64,000 nt of DNA. It comes from Flavobacteriales bacterium. GTDB taxonomy: Bacteria > Bacteroidota > Bacteroidia > NS11-12g > UBA9320. This document shows positions 15,967 to 23,815 of this stretch, in pieces. The DNA is taken from positions 1-64,000 of the forward strand of contig JACJZW010000002.1 of the NCBI GenBank assembly GCA_020635355.1. Direction: 5' to 3'. How positions within the stretch are numbered: position 1 is the stretch's first letter; every line of letters begins with the position of its first letter. A model generated the notes under the pieces. It did no database searches, had not been told where the DNA came from, and saw nothing but the letters and a program-made list of their open reading frames with translations. The position numbers were made by a program, and so were the translations under genes.

Positions 15967-18825
15967 ATGCGCCTCATTCTTTTTCTCCTAACGGGTTTGT
16001 TCTTTTGCGGGCAATCCAGTGTTTATGCCGCGTTGTCCAAGCCCATTATCAATACAGCGGACGGACAAACCAACGTTCCCCAATCCTTTTCGGTCAACAC
16101 CAAAAAAGTAAGTAGTGCAACCTACTACTTAGTTCAGTTGTCGGAGAATGCCGGAATGTCAAATGCGATGACAGACACGGGTGAAGTGTCATTTTACTCC
16201 GTGCAGTATCGATTCAATGAATTGAAATTGAACACGACATACTACTGGAGAATTCGGGCATACAGCGCAACGGATTCATCGTCTTGGACCGATGTTCAGA
16301 CCTTTACAACGCATCCCAAATTGCTGTTTTATACACCCAATTCCGGCACCACGTCTCTCGGACCGTATGTGTATTACTCGTGGTATAATGTGGCGGAGTA
16401 TGACTCCTTTGAATTTGTGCTGGATACCGTGAATACCTTTAACAGCGCCATCTTGTACCGGGAAATTGTACCCGACACCTTCTCTAATTTTTGGTTGGAG
16501 ATTTACTACAAGGACATGCGCTTAAGTGCCAATTATTTCTGGCGGGTTCGTGGGTTTAAAGGAAGCGATACGTCTGCCTGGTCCGACCTAAATTACGGCT
16601 CATCCCTCAGCAATTACAACTTTACGAAACCGGTTGATGGCGGCACATACGAGTGCGATGTCCCCATCTATTTCGGTGGGGTAAATGTTTGGCCGTTTCA
16701 AGTACAGGCCGATACATCGCCCAATTTTGATTCACCCATTATTTTTGATTCCCTTCATACCACGGGTGGGATTTCCGAATTGACATTACACGATCTGCAA
16801 TATGACGAAACCTATTACGTCCGGATGCGGGCTGTAACTGCGCACGACACGGCCAACTGGATTACCAGAACCGTGATGATGCGCGGCTTTAAGGGTAAAA
16901 CAATGTATGCGGCAGCGAATGCCAATCCCCGAACAGAACTTCAAGGCTCTACCAGCATTGATGGCACCTTGGGCTATATCTTTGAGGTGGACACCACAGA
17001 TCAATTCAATTCCCATCACTTTTGGACAACAACGGATTCAACGTACCGTACCTTCATAGATTCCCTATACTTTGGAACCACTTATTTTGCACGGTCACGA
17101 CCATTCAATTCAAGGGATACCGGTGATTGGAGTCTCGTAAGAGGATTTTACACCAAAGATGTTCCGCAGCTTTATTATCCATTCCAGAGCACCAAGGATG
17201 TTGGTATTCGGGATAGCCTCACCTGGAGTAATAGTCTTCAGGGCGTGCATGGATTTCATCTTCAGGTGGTGGAGGGAACCGATTTTAACAATTCTCTGTT
17301 AGCGGATACCTTTTTGCCTGTTAGCTCCAATCAATTTAAAGGCTTGGTATTCAAGTTCAACACAACCTATTCCCGTCGTATTCGGATGTTCCATTCGCAG
17401 GATACTTCCGATTGGTCGGCTTCCAATGACCGGATATTTACCACCATCGCCAGTACCACCTTAAAGAAACCGTATGACAGTGATTTCCTGGGTGAAACCC
17501 CACAGACCTGGTTGATTTGGAATACCATCAAAACGGTGCCGAAGTATGAGGTTTGGTTGGATACATCGGTTGATTTTAATTCTCCTCAATTCCAGAAATT
17601 CATTGTTGGTAATGATTCACTACAGGTAAACGACCTCTTGTTTGGCGGGTTGTATCGATGGAAGGTGCGTGCCATCAACGGTACCGATACCTCACTTTGG
17701 AGCGATACCTGGAAGTTCTGGATCATCAACCCACCCCGACCGGATTATCCGAAAAATAAAGGGACCAATATTACCGTGACATCGGTGGATTGGCGATCCC
17801 TCAATGGAACCAAGGGATACATTGTTGAGCTGGACACCTCATCGTCATTCGCCGATCCCTGGGTACTTGCCGATACCGTCTCCAATCCCTTCTTCCACTG
17901 GTTTGACCCCTTTCCGTTGGAAGAATGGTACGATATGACATTTTATTGGAGGGTGAAGGTGTATCATAGTAAGGATACATCGGATTGGAGTGATGTATGG
18001 AGCTTTTCCACGCGTCCACGACAGAGTCCGGGTTTGATTTATCCGGCCGATAGTTCTGAGAAGATACCATTTGGCCTGACTTTTAACTGGTCGGCATTAT
18101 CGGGGGCGGCCGGGTATGTTCTTCAATATACCGAGGATCCAACGTTTAAAAGTGCCGGTGTGCTTACCACATCCGGTACCACCATATCGGCTTTACTAAA
18201 ACCTGGAACGCGTTATTACTGGCGGGTTCGCGGACGGAATTCGCAAGGACAGGATATTGGTGAATGGTCGTACATCTTCACCTTTGTCACAGATGATCAA
18301 TTGGAAACACCCATATTATTGAGTCCGGTTGATGGCTTCATCAATGCCCCGGTTACCATCAATCTTAAGTGGACCGAAGTCAATCAGGCAACCTATGAGA
18401 TTGATCTGAGCACCGATAGCACCTTTGCTACAACCGATCGGAAATCGGCGTCAGCCGCCAATAAGACCTACACCAACCTGGACGGCCGAACAACCTATTT
18501 CTGGCGGGTTCGGGCCAAGGCCCAAACGCTAACCAGTGATTGGTCGCCTGTATGGAAGTTTACAACAGGCAGAGGTGCCGGAATCTCAACTAAACAATTG
18601 CAACAGATTGTGGTGGTGAATAGCCCTACCAATTGGCAGATTAGTCTATGTTCGGATTGCCGCGAAGGGGACTATGAATTGCGCGACATGAATGGAAAAA
18701 TCCTGCAATCGGGAACGATTGTAGGTCCAGAACTTCTCCTGGATCACAGCGAACTTGCCTCAGGAATGTACCTTCTTTCCATCTCTGTGGAGGGGAATCA
18801 GGTCGTTCGAAAACTGTATCGCTAA
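15967..18825 (+). CDS. Fibronectin type III repeat protein with T9SS type A sorting domain
   Basis: A 952-residue exported protein with signal peptide (MRLILFLLTGLFFCGQSSVYA). It is built from about nine FN3-like modules of 90-100 residues, each ending in a YYWRIRAYSATDSSSW-type strand (also YFWRVRGFKGSDTSAW, YYWRVRGRNSQGQDIGEW). The last 75 residues form a T9SS type A signal (VVNSPTNWQISL ... YELRDMNGKILQ ... GMYLLSISVEGNQVVRKLYR). It should be sent out by T9SS and act as a surface adhesin or scaffold; no enzyme domain is visible. Its stop overlaps the tail of the convergent minus-strand gene. A -7 box sits 4 bases before the ATG. Confidence 0.9.
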   Translation: MRLILFLLTGLFFCGQSSVYAALSKPIINTADGQTNVPQSFSVNTKKVSSATYYLVQLSENAGMSNAMTDTGEVSFYSVQYRFNELKLNTTYYWRIRAYSATDSSSWTDVQTFTTHPKLLFYTPNSGTTSLGPYVYYSWYNVAEYDSFEFVLDTVNTFNSAILYREIVPDTFSNFWLEIYYKDMRLSANYFWRVRGFKGSDTSAWSDLNYGSSLSNYNFTKPVDGGTYECDVPIYFGGVNVWPFQVQADTSPNFDSPIIFDSLHTTGGISELTLHDLQYDETYYVRMRAVTAHDTANWITRTVMMRGFKGKTMYAAANANPRTELQGSTSIDGTLGYIFEVDTTDQFNSHHFWTTTDSTYRTFIDSLYFGTTYFARSRPFNSRDTGDWSLVRGFYTKDVPQLYYPFQSTKDVGIRDSLTWSNSLQGVHGFHLQVVEGTDFNNSLLADTFLPVSSNQFKGLVFKFNTTYSRRIRMFHSQDTSDWSASNDRIFTTIASTTLKKPYDSDFLGETPQTWLIWNTIKTVPKYEVWLDTSVDFNSPQFQKFIVGNDSLQVNDLLFGGLYRWKVRAINGTDTSLWSDTWKFWIINPPRPDYPKNKGTNITVTSVDWRSLNGTKGYIVELDTSSSFADPWVLADTVSNPFFHWFDPFPLEEWYDMTFYWRVKVYHSKDTSDWSDVWSFSTRPRQSPGLIYPADSSEKIPFGLTFNWSALSGAAGYVLQYTEDPTFKSAGVLTTSGTTISALLKPGTRYYWRVRGRNSQGQDIGEWSYIFTFVTDDQLETPILLSPVDGFINAPVTINLKWTEVNQATYEIDLSTDSTFATTDRKSASAANKTYTNLDGRTTYFWRVRAKAQTLTSDWSPVWKFTTGRGAGISTKQLQQIVVVNSPTNWQISLCSDCREGDYELRDMNGKILQSGTIVGPELLLDHSELASGMYLLSISVEGNQVVRKLYR

Positions 18826-19211
18826 ACCGGTTTGGTAAGTTGTCTGACTTGAACAATCTGTAGACCGCACAACGCAAAAAACGGAAGGGTTGATCCCAGA
18901 ATTTTCCAGTTTGGTCCTATGACCCCAATCACAAACATTAACCCGAACAAAAGGGCGATTAACGCCATGCCGAGATAGGTAACCCATTTCTTTGGCAAGG
19001 CCTTGAATACCGTGGAAAGCAATAAAATTTGTCCGGCAAGTGGAAGTAGGGTGAAGGGATGCAAAACCGAAGACGGATTGGTCATCAGACCGTACAGGAT
19101 ATCCAGTTCACCTTTGAACAGGAACATGTGCTGATCTGTTCCCCACTCCAGATAGCCCATCAAGGAACTGATCACAATTCCTAGATTCACCCATTTAATT
19201 CGTTGTATCAT
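18822..19211 (-). CDS. Small four-helix membrane protein, function unknown
   Basis: A 129-residue hydrophobic protein with four predicted membrane helices at about 7-23, 49-69, 76-97 and 103-122 (for example WVTYLGMALIALLFGLMFVI). No signal peptide or known motif is seen. It lies 9 bases downstream of the RDD-family gene and is probably co-transcribed with it, which hints at a shared membrane role. Its stop overlaps the stop of the convergent fibronectin-type gene by 3 bases. Confidence 0.75.
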   Translation of the reverse strand: MIQRIKWVNLGIVISSLMGYLEWGTDQHMFLFKGELDILYGLMTNPSSVLHPFTLLPLAGQILLLSTVFKALPKKWVTYLGMALIALLFGLMFVIGVIGPNWKILGSTLPFFALCGLQIVQVRQLTKPV

Positions 19212-19220
19212 TTCCTGTGT

Positions 19221-19997
19221 TTAAGGTATGTGGGTGAGCTCATCAACCACCCATGGGGAATCACCATCCCGATGTAATTTAATTTCCACCACCACATCCT
19301 GTTTGGATCCGTCAACACCAACCTCAAATTCAGCATAGGCATGAAACCCCGATGTTCGGATAGAGCTGTTTGGATACTTGGACATCGATTCTATTTCTCC
19401 CACCAATTCCATCACTTCCCCATCATTTCGGATGGCTTCCTGTGCAGCTTCGTATGCATTGGAACCACTTAATCCCTGAAAGGTGGTGCCCAGTATCACT
19501 ACCGGCAAAAGGGCAATTACGACCACTGCCACCAGGATGCGCTTGCCGAGTTTGGCCTTAATGGGATTGTCCAGGACAACTGTTTTCGCAACCATGTCCC
19601 CAGCCCTCCGTCTTTGGCGGTCCAGCATTAAAATAACCCCTTCAATCCAACCCAAAATTAGCAACAGATTTCGAATGAATAATCGGCCGGTGGAGGGTAT
19701 GGATGTGTAATCGTACTGGTCTCTCACCATGGTTCCAACCACCCATTTCCCCAAACTGACGCCCTTAAAACTATCGCGCAGACCGTAGAGCACCGAAAAC
19801 CCAAGAAGGAACAAGGTGATAAACCATCCGATGGGGAATTCATCTTCATTTTCAATGGAGAATACGAAGGGCATGACCGCTGACATGAGGATCGAAATAT
19901 TCAGGATGTGGTCGATCATAAATCCCACAAGTCGCTTCAGGGGTGAAGCCAGAATGGGCTCATCCTGTTGGTCCAGATCGTCAAGGATTTCGTTCAT
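19221..19997 (-). CDS. RDD family membrane protein with Coa1-like C-terminal domain
   Basis: A 258-residue protein. Residues about 15-160 match the RDD family: RLVGFMIDHIL with R22 and D29, RDSFKGVSLGKWVVG, then a helix before RRRAGDMVAKTVVLD. A further helix (about 154-175, ILVAVVVIALLPVVILGTTF) leads into a soluble C-terminal domain (YEAAQEAIRNDGEVMELVGE ... DVVVEIKLHRDGDSPWVVDE) like the cytochrome oxidase assembly (Coa1) fold seen in some RDD proteins. RDD proteins are thought to move small solutes or ions; this one has no known substrate. The start overlaps the stop of the upstream outer-membrane gene (TAATG). Confidence 0.85.
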   Translation of the reverse strand: MNEILDDLDQQDEPILASPLKRLVGFMIDHILNISILMSAVMPFVFSIENEDEFPIGWFITLFLLGFSVLYGLRDSFKGVSLGKWVVGTMVRDQYDYTSIPSTGRLFIRNLLLILGWIEGVILMLDRQRRRAGDMVAKTVVLDNPIKAKLGKRILVAVVVIALLPVVILGTTFQGLSGSNAYEAAQEAIRNDGEVMELVGEIESMSKYPNSSIRTSGFHAYAEFEVGVDGSKQDVVVEIKLHRDGDSPWVVDELTHIP

Positions 19998-21073
19998 TAT
20001 TGGGCGTTTTTGGTGGCGTTGGGTAAATTCATGCGAAAGGTATAGATGTTTACGGATATGGCTGCAACAGGCATAACAGGAGTGGCCCAGTTGAGTGATC
20101 TACCCCGGAAATTCCAGGAAACATCGAGTGGCAGAAAGGCCAGCCCGATACGGGCATGACGGGATAATTTCCGTCCTGTGAGGTAGCGGCTTCGACCGTA
20201 CATCAGTCCGAGTGAAAAAATGTCACCCAAATCATCTCCGGAATGGGCAAAGAAAAAGGTGCTGAGCGAGTGACGGGCAAATCCATCTTCCCGTTTGTAG
20301 GGGACACCGTAATCAACAGCCAAATGGATGGATCCCTGAAGATATCGGGGGAGAAACATAAAACTGCCCTGAACGGATACCAACCCAAGTCGGATGCCTA
20401 ATGCAGGCGCCCAAATGGCGCGATCCAATCCGGCTCCAAGAGATAGGTATAAATTGGCGTAATCTCCGAATAAATGGCTGGAGGTGTCTTGATTTCGACG
20501 CTTGATTTCAACCGTTCTCCCGGGTTTAAACTTCCGAAGAAACAGCGAATACGAGATCTCTGCATAGGGAATATCTTCGGGATAACCATTCCATCCCCAA
20601 CGCCGATCATATCGTTGATCGTCCATGTGTGACCAACCAATTTTGAATGACGTTCGGCTTCGATGATTCAACGAATACCGATTCACGCCGATGAGGGTGT
20701 AGTGTCGGTTAAATCGTTTTAGGTCCGTCCGAAGGTGCCACCATCGGCCGTAGGCCAGTGAGAAATAAACCTCCCGATTGGTTCGATATGGATTGATTCG
20801 CACCCAGTCCAAATCCAATTGAATGGTCTTGTCCGATCGGTCTTGATAGGTGAATGAATTTCCCTGAATGGTAAGCCGTGGCAGCTTGATAGCTACATTG
20901 GGAATGCCGTAATAGGCGTGGGCACCACATACACCAAAGGAAATTCCCAGGTTGAAATTTCGGGCATTCCAGACGGATGTATCCATTTGAGCGTGAACCG
21001 ATGTTGGCCCAATAAGAAGTCCGAATAATAGGATAAATGGAAAGCAACAGGAACGTTTGGTTGATTGGCGCAC
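19997..21073 (-). CDS. Predicted outer-membrane protein, function unknown
   Basis: About 358 residues with a signal peptide (CCFPFILLFGLLIGPTSVHA) and alternating beta strands (TIQLDLDWVRINPY, REVYFSLAYGRWWHLRTDL, SLFLRKFKPGRTVEIKRR, AAISVNIYTFRMNL), fitting an outer-membrane barrel. I recognise no family. The frame is open up to 21079 (a TTG), but an exact TATTTTTG promoter box spans 21077-21084, so a start downstream of it is needed; GTG at 21073 (MRQSTKRS) is the best candidate. It is followed by the RDD gene with a TAATG overlap, so the three minus-strand genes 21073-18822 may form an operon. Confidence 0.7.
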   Translation of the reverse strand: MRQSTKRSCCFPFILLFGLLIGPTSVHAQMDTSVWNARNFNLGISFGVCGAHAYYGIPNVAIKLPRLTIQGNSFTYQDRSDKTIQLDLDWVRINPYRTNREVYFSLAYGRWWHLRTDLKRFNRHYTLIGVNRYSLNHRSRTSFKIGWSHMDDQRYDRRWGWNGYPEDIPYAEISYSLFLRKFKPGRTVEIKRRNQDTSSHLFGDYANLYLSLGAGLDRAIWAPALGIRLGLVSVQGSFMFLPRYLQGSIHLAVDYGVPYKREDGFARHSLSTFFFAHSGDDLGDIFSLGLMYGRSRYLTGRKLSRHARIGLAFLPLDVSWNFRGRSLNWATPVMPVAAISVNIYTFRMNLPNATKNAQ

Positions 21074-21076
21074 AAC

Positions 21077-21084
21077 CAAAAATA
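21077..21084 (-). promoter_or_regulatory. Probable -7 promoter box (TATTTTTG), leaderless spacing
   Basis: Exact TAnnTTTG match on the minus strand, overlapping the apparent TTG start at 21079 and ending 3 bases before GTG 21073. It argues that 21073 is the true start. Confidence 0.55.
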
Positions 21085-21089
21085 GTACC

Positions 21090-21374
21090 TTACTTTGGTT
21101 CGCGGATGAGGAAGAGGTCTTCGTCGGCCTTTTTCATCAAATAATGTTCACGGGCATATTTCTCCAATTGCCGCTTATCTGTGTTAAGTGCTTCCTTTTG
21201 TTCCTTGAGTTTGGCGATTTCGGTTCGATAGAAATCCGCCTCAGTTTGCAAGGTCCTGATTTCCTTACCCAACCGATATTGATACAGGAAGTTATTGGCG
21301 TCAAAAAATGTAAGCCACGCCATCAAGGCGAAAAAGATCAGGAAGTACTTGTTGCGGATCAGCTTACGGAACAT
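21090..21374 (-). CDS. Septum formation initiator family protein (DivIC/FtsB-like)
   Basis: A 94-residue bitopic protein: short basic N-terminus (MFRKLIRNKY), one membrane helix (about 10-26, FLIFFALMAWLTFFD), then a coiled coil (about 34-75, LGKEIRTLQTEADFYRTEIA and onward with heptad Leu) and the conserved EKYAREHYLMKKADEDLF tail typical of FtsB/DivIC. The protein joins the FtsL/FtsQ divisome complex at the septum, facing the periplasm. Length fits the family (90-110). A promoter-like TACCTTTG box lies 4 bases before the ATG, so it is probably transcribed on its own, with the barrel gene downstream having its own box. Confidence 0.9.
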   Translation of the reverse strand: MFRKLIRNKYFLIFFALMAWLTFFDANNFLYQYRLGKEIRTLQTEADFYRTEIAKLKEQKEALNTDKRQLEKYAREHYLMKKADEDLFLIREPK

Positions 21375-21378
21375 GGAT

Positions 21379-21386
21379 CAAAGGTA
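21379..21386 (-). promoter_or_regulatory. Probable -7 promoter box (TACCTTTG) of the DivIC-like gene
   Basis: Exact TAnnTTTG match, 4 bases before ATG at 21374. The mRNA would be leaderless or nearly so. No -33 TTTG is seen at the usual distance. Confidence 0.55.
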
Positions 21387-21470
21387 GGTGTGAGGGTGCA
21401 TTTTGCAGGGTGATAGTTATCCGGTCATGTCGATTTCCGAGGACGGATTTCGGAGTACGGAGGACGAAAC

Positions 21471-22040
21471 TAAGAACGAAGATCTAAGGCATTTCAACAT
21501 TGATTTGAAGTAGAACCTTCGTCCTATTAACCAACATGTTGAGAAGCTTTGCGAACTCCCGATAGGGAGTCTGCGCATCCCCGCAGGGGGGCTTTGCGCA
21601 GTTCCCGCTTGGTCAATTTTGATGATTGCAAGACGTGCTTCTCGATGCAGAAAGTTGTTAAAAATAACCTTTGAGCAAGGGAACGGCTTTGCGTTTAAAT
21701 ACGGGATTTGAACGAAGATCTAAGAACGAAGAACTAAGGCTTCTTCAACGCTGATTTGAAGTGGAAGCATCGTCCGATCAACCAGCATGTTGAGTGGCTC
21801 TGCGAACTCCCGCTAGGGAGTCTGCGTATCCCCGTAGGGGATCTTTGCGCAGTTCCCGCGTGGTCAATTTTGATGATAGAAAGATGTTCTTCTCGATGCA
21901 GAAAGTTGTTCGAAACATCCTTTGAGCAAGGGAACGGCTCTGCGTTAAAATTCGGGATTTAAACTAAAAACTAAAATCTAAGAACGAAGAACTAATGCTT
22001 CTTTAACGCTGATTCGAAGTAGAAGCATCGTCCTATGCAC
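21471..22040. repeat. Tandem repeat of about 250 bases, 2.3 copies, with paired hairpins
   Basis: Copies start at 21471, 21721 and 21979 (each TAAGAACGAAG...); the third ends after about 60 bases. Copies one and two each hold two hairpins in a row: ACTCCC-GATA-GGGAGT (21555-21570) and ATCCCC-GCA-GGGG (21577-21589) in copy one; ACTCCC-GCTA-GGGAGT (21806-21821) and ATCCCC-GTA-GGGGAT (21828-21842) in copy two. Loops differ while stems stay paired. The copies also share a frame around LRIPxGxLCAVPAWSILMI, but most differences between copies change the amino acid. Confidence 0.85.
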
Positions 22041-22082
22041 CAAGATAAAAATAGTGAATCACAAAAAAGTGAATTCCGTTTA

Positions 22083-22111
22083 CCCTGACTGAGCGTAGCG
22101 AACGTCACGGG
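22083..22111. terminator. Imperfect hairpin downstream of gltX
   Basis: CCCTGAC pairs with GTCACGGG (one bulge) around a GAGCGTAGCGAAC loop, 19 bases past the gltX stop on the minus strand. A T-rich stretch (ACTTTTTTG) follows about 18 bases later. It may be a terminator or a member of the short CTGAGCGTAGCGAA palindromic repeats common in Bacteroidota. Confidence 0.35.
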
Positions 22112-22129
22112 CAAACCGCGAAATGAGCA

Positions 22130-23665
22130 TCACGAACTCCCCAAACGTATCCGCTCATCAGCCGATGTCATTCTACGAACAACCGTTTCCCGTCCCAGAA
22201 GAGCAATCATGTCGTAGATCGGAGGCCCGCCGGCAGCACCGGATACGGCCAATCGGATGGGTTGCATCAGAGAACCGGGATTGATGCCGGTTTCTTCGGC
22301 GTAGGTTTTGAAGGAACTCTCAAGCATTTCCGCACTAAACTCTTCCAGGGAATTCCATCTATCGGCGATGTTCGTAATGTGCTTCACCACATCATCATTC
22401 CATCGTTTATTCACCACCTTCTCGTCGTAGGATGTCGGGTCTTCAAAAAAGAAGTAGCCAGCCTCCACAATCTCAGGGATAAAATTCACCTTCTCCTTCA
22501 TCATGCCTATAACGGCTTCCACGTAGTCCTGGGAAGCGCTGTAATCCCGATCGGTTAATTGCTGTTTGATCTCCGCTGCAATCAAACTATTATCCTTCTG
22601 CATGAGGTATTGATGATTGAACCATCGGGCTTTATCTGCATCAAACTTCGCTCCACTCTTGGATACCTTCTCCAAGCTAAAGGCTTCAACCAATTCGTCC
22701 AGTGAGAATAATTCGCGGTTGTCCGATGGGTGCCAGCCCAGAAGTGCTAACATGTTCAATACGGCTTCTGGCAAATAACCGGATTCGCGGTAGCCGCTGC
22801 TGATTTCACCACTTTTTGGATCGTTCCACTCCAGCGGAAACACGGGGAAACCCAATCGGTCACCATCCCGTTTGCTCAGCTTGCCTTTTCCATCTGGTTT
22901 CAAAAGGAGGGAGAGGTGCGCAAATTTGGGCATGGTTTCTTCCCAACCGAGGTAGCGGTAGAGCAACACGTGCAATGGAGCCGAAGGAAGCCATTCTTCA
23001 CCTCGAATAACATGGGTGATGTCCATGACGTGATCATCTACCACGTTGGCCAGGTGATAGGTTGGCAAACCATCTTGTTTCAACAGGACTTTGTCGTCCA
23101 TTTGAGCGGTGTGAACCACCACCCATCCACGCACTTCATCATGGAACCGAACTTCCTCTTTACGCGGAAGTTTGATCCGAATGACATATGGGTCACCATT
23201 TTCCAACCGACGGTTGACCTCATCCTCGGAAAGTGTCAGTGAGTTTTTCATGCTCATCCGCGATGCGGCATCGTATTTCGCAGGCATTCGGGCTGCTTCC
23301 AGACGCTCGCGCATCACGTTAAGGTCGTCTTCCGTGTCAAACGCATAATACGCATGACCGGCAGCCACTAGTTGATCGGCGTATTGACGGTAGGTTGCCA
23401 TGCGCTCGCTTTGTCGGTATGGCGCACATGGTCCGCCTTGTTGAACACCTTCATCCGGGGCAATATTGAGCCAGTTCAAGGATTCATTGATGTAATCCTC
23501 AGCACCGGGAACAAATCGCTTCTGGTCGGTATCTTCAATCCGAAGAATGAAGTCGCCACCGTGTTTTCGGGCGAACAAGTAGTTATACAACGCAGTGCGC
23601 ACTCCACCAATGTGAAGCGGACCGGTTGGACTGGGGGCAAAACGTACGCGAACCTTTCGTGTCAT
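22130..23665 (-). CDS. gltX: Glutamate--tRNA ligase
   Basis: A 511-residue class I aminoacyl-tRNA synthetase. The N-terminus holds the ATP-binding signature FAPSPTGPLHIGG (HIGG at 18-21); the second signature appears as GKLSKRDGD (KLSKR at 262-266), the usual GluRS form of KMSKS. GEEWLPSAPLHVLLYRYLGW and the anticodon-binding helical C-terminus (about 340-511) are complete, and the length is usual for bacterial GluRS. It charges tRNA-Glu with glutamate in the cytoplasm. Transcribed alone, with an exact TATCTTTG box 18 bases upstream of the ATG. Whether it is strictly discriminating cannot be read here. Confidence 0.97.
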   Translation of the reverse strand: MTRKVRVRFAPSPTGPLHIGGVRTALYNYLFARKHGGDFILRIEDTDQKRFVPGAEDYINESLNWLNIAPDEGVQQGGPCAPYRQSERMATYRQYADQLVAAGHAYYAFDTEDDLNVMRERLEAARMPAKYDAASRMSMKNSLTLSEDEVNRRLENGDPYVIRIKLPRKEEVRFHDEVRGWVVVHTAQMDDKVLLKQDGLPTYHLANVVDDHVMDITHVIRGEEWLPSAPLHVLLYRYLGWEETMPKFAHLSLLLKPDGKGKLSKRDGDRLGFPVFPLEWNDPKSGEISSGYRESGYLPEAVLNMLALLGWHPSDNRELFSLDELVEAFSLEKVSKSGAKFDADKARWFNHQYLMQKDNSLIAAEIKQQLTDRDYSASQDYVEAVIGMMKEKVNFIPEIVEAGYFFFEDPTSYDEKVVNKRWNDDVVKHITNIADRWNSLEEFSAEMLESSFKTYAEETGINPGSLMQPIRLAVSGAAGGPPIYDMIALLGRETVVRRMTSADERIRLGSS

Positions 23666-23683
23666 AATCGGCTAAAACGGCCG

Positions 23684-23691
23684 CAAAGATA
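23684..23691 (-). promoter_or_regulatory. Probable -7 promoter box (TATCTTTG) of gltX
   Basis: Exact TAnnTTTG match on the minus strand, 18 bases upstream of the gltX ATG at 23665. Confidence 0.55.
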
Positions 23692-23793
23692 GGTTTTTCA
23701 ACGGTTGAGGCGGATGGATTTGATGCCGGTTTCAACCCGGGGTCAATTCGCAGGATGATTTGAGAACCCGAGCCGGAATATCAGATCAATCCT

Positions 23794-23801
23794 TAACTTT
23801 G
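23794..23801 (+). promoter_or_regulatory. Probable -7 promoter box (TAACTTTG)
   Basis: Exact TAnnTTTG match 14 bases before ATG 23816 of the CNNM/CBS gene. Confidence 0.55.
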
Positions 23802-23815
23802 CTTTCTGATTCACG

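Larger units (their letters stand above)
21375..22129. other. 755-base gene-free region with tandem hairpin-rich repeat
   Basis: No protein gene is called. Almost the whole stretch is made of a roughly 250-base repeat (see separate entry), followed by an imperfect hairpin near the gltX stop. A 68-codon frame at 21756-21962 lies wholly inside one repeat copy. Confidence 0.75.

Noticed and set aside
21756..21962. 68-codon frame in the hairpin repeat
   Set aside because: Begins at TTG inside a repeat copy, copy one has a stop at the matching position, and differences between copies mostly change the amino acid.
21375..22129. CRISPR array
   Set aside because: The copies are about 250 bases long, only 2.3 in number, with no spacers of uniform size and no cas genes.
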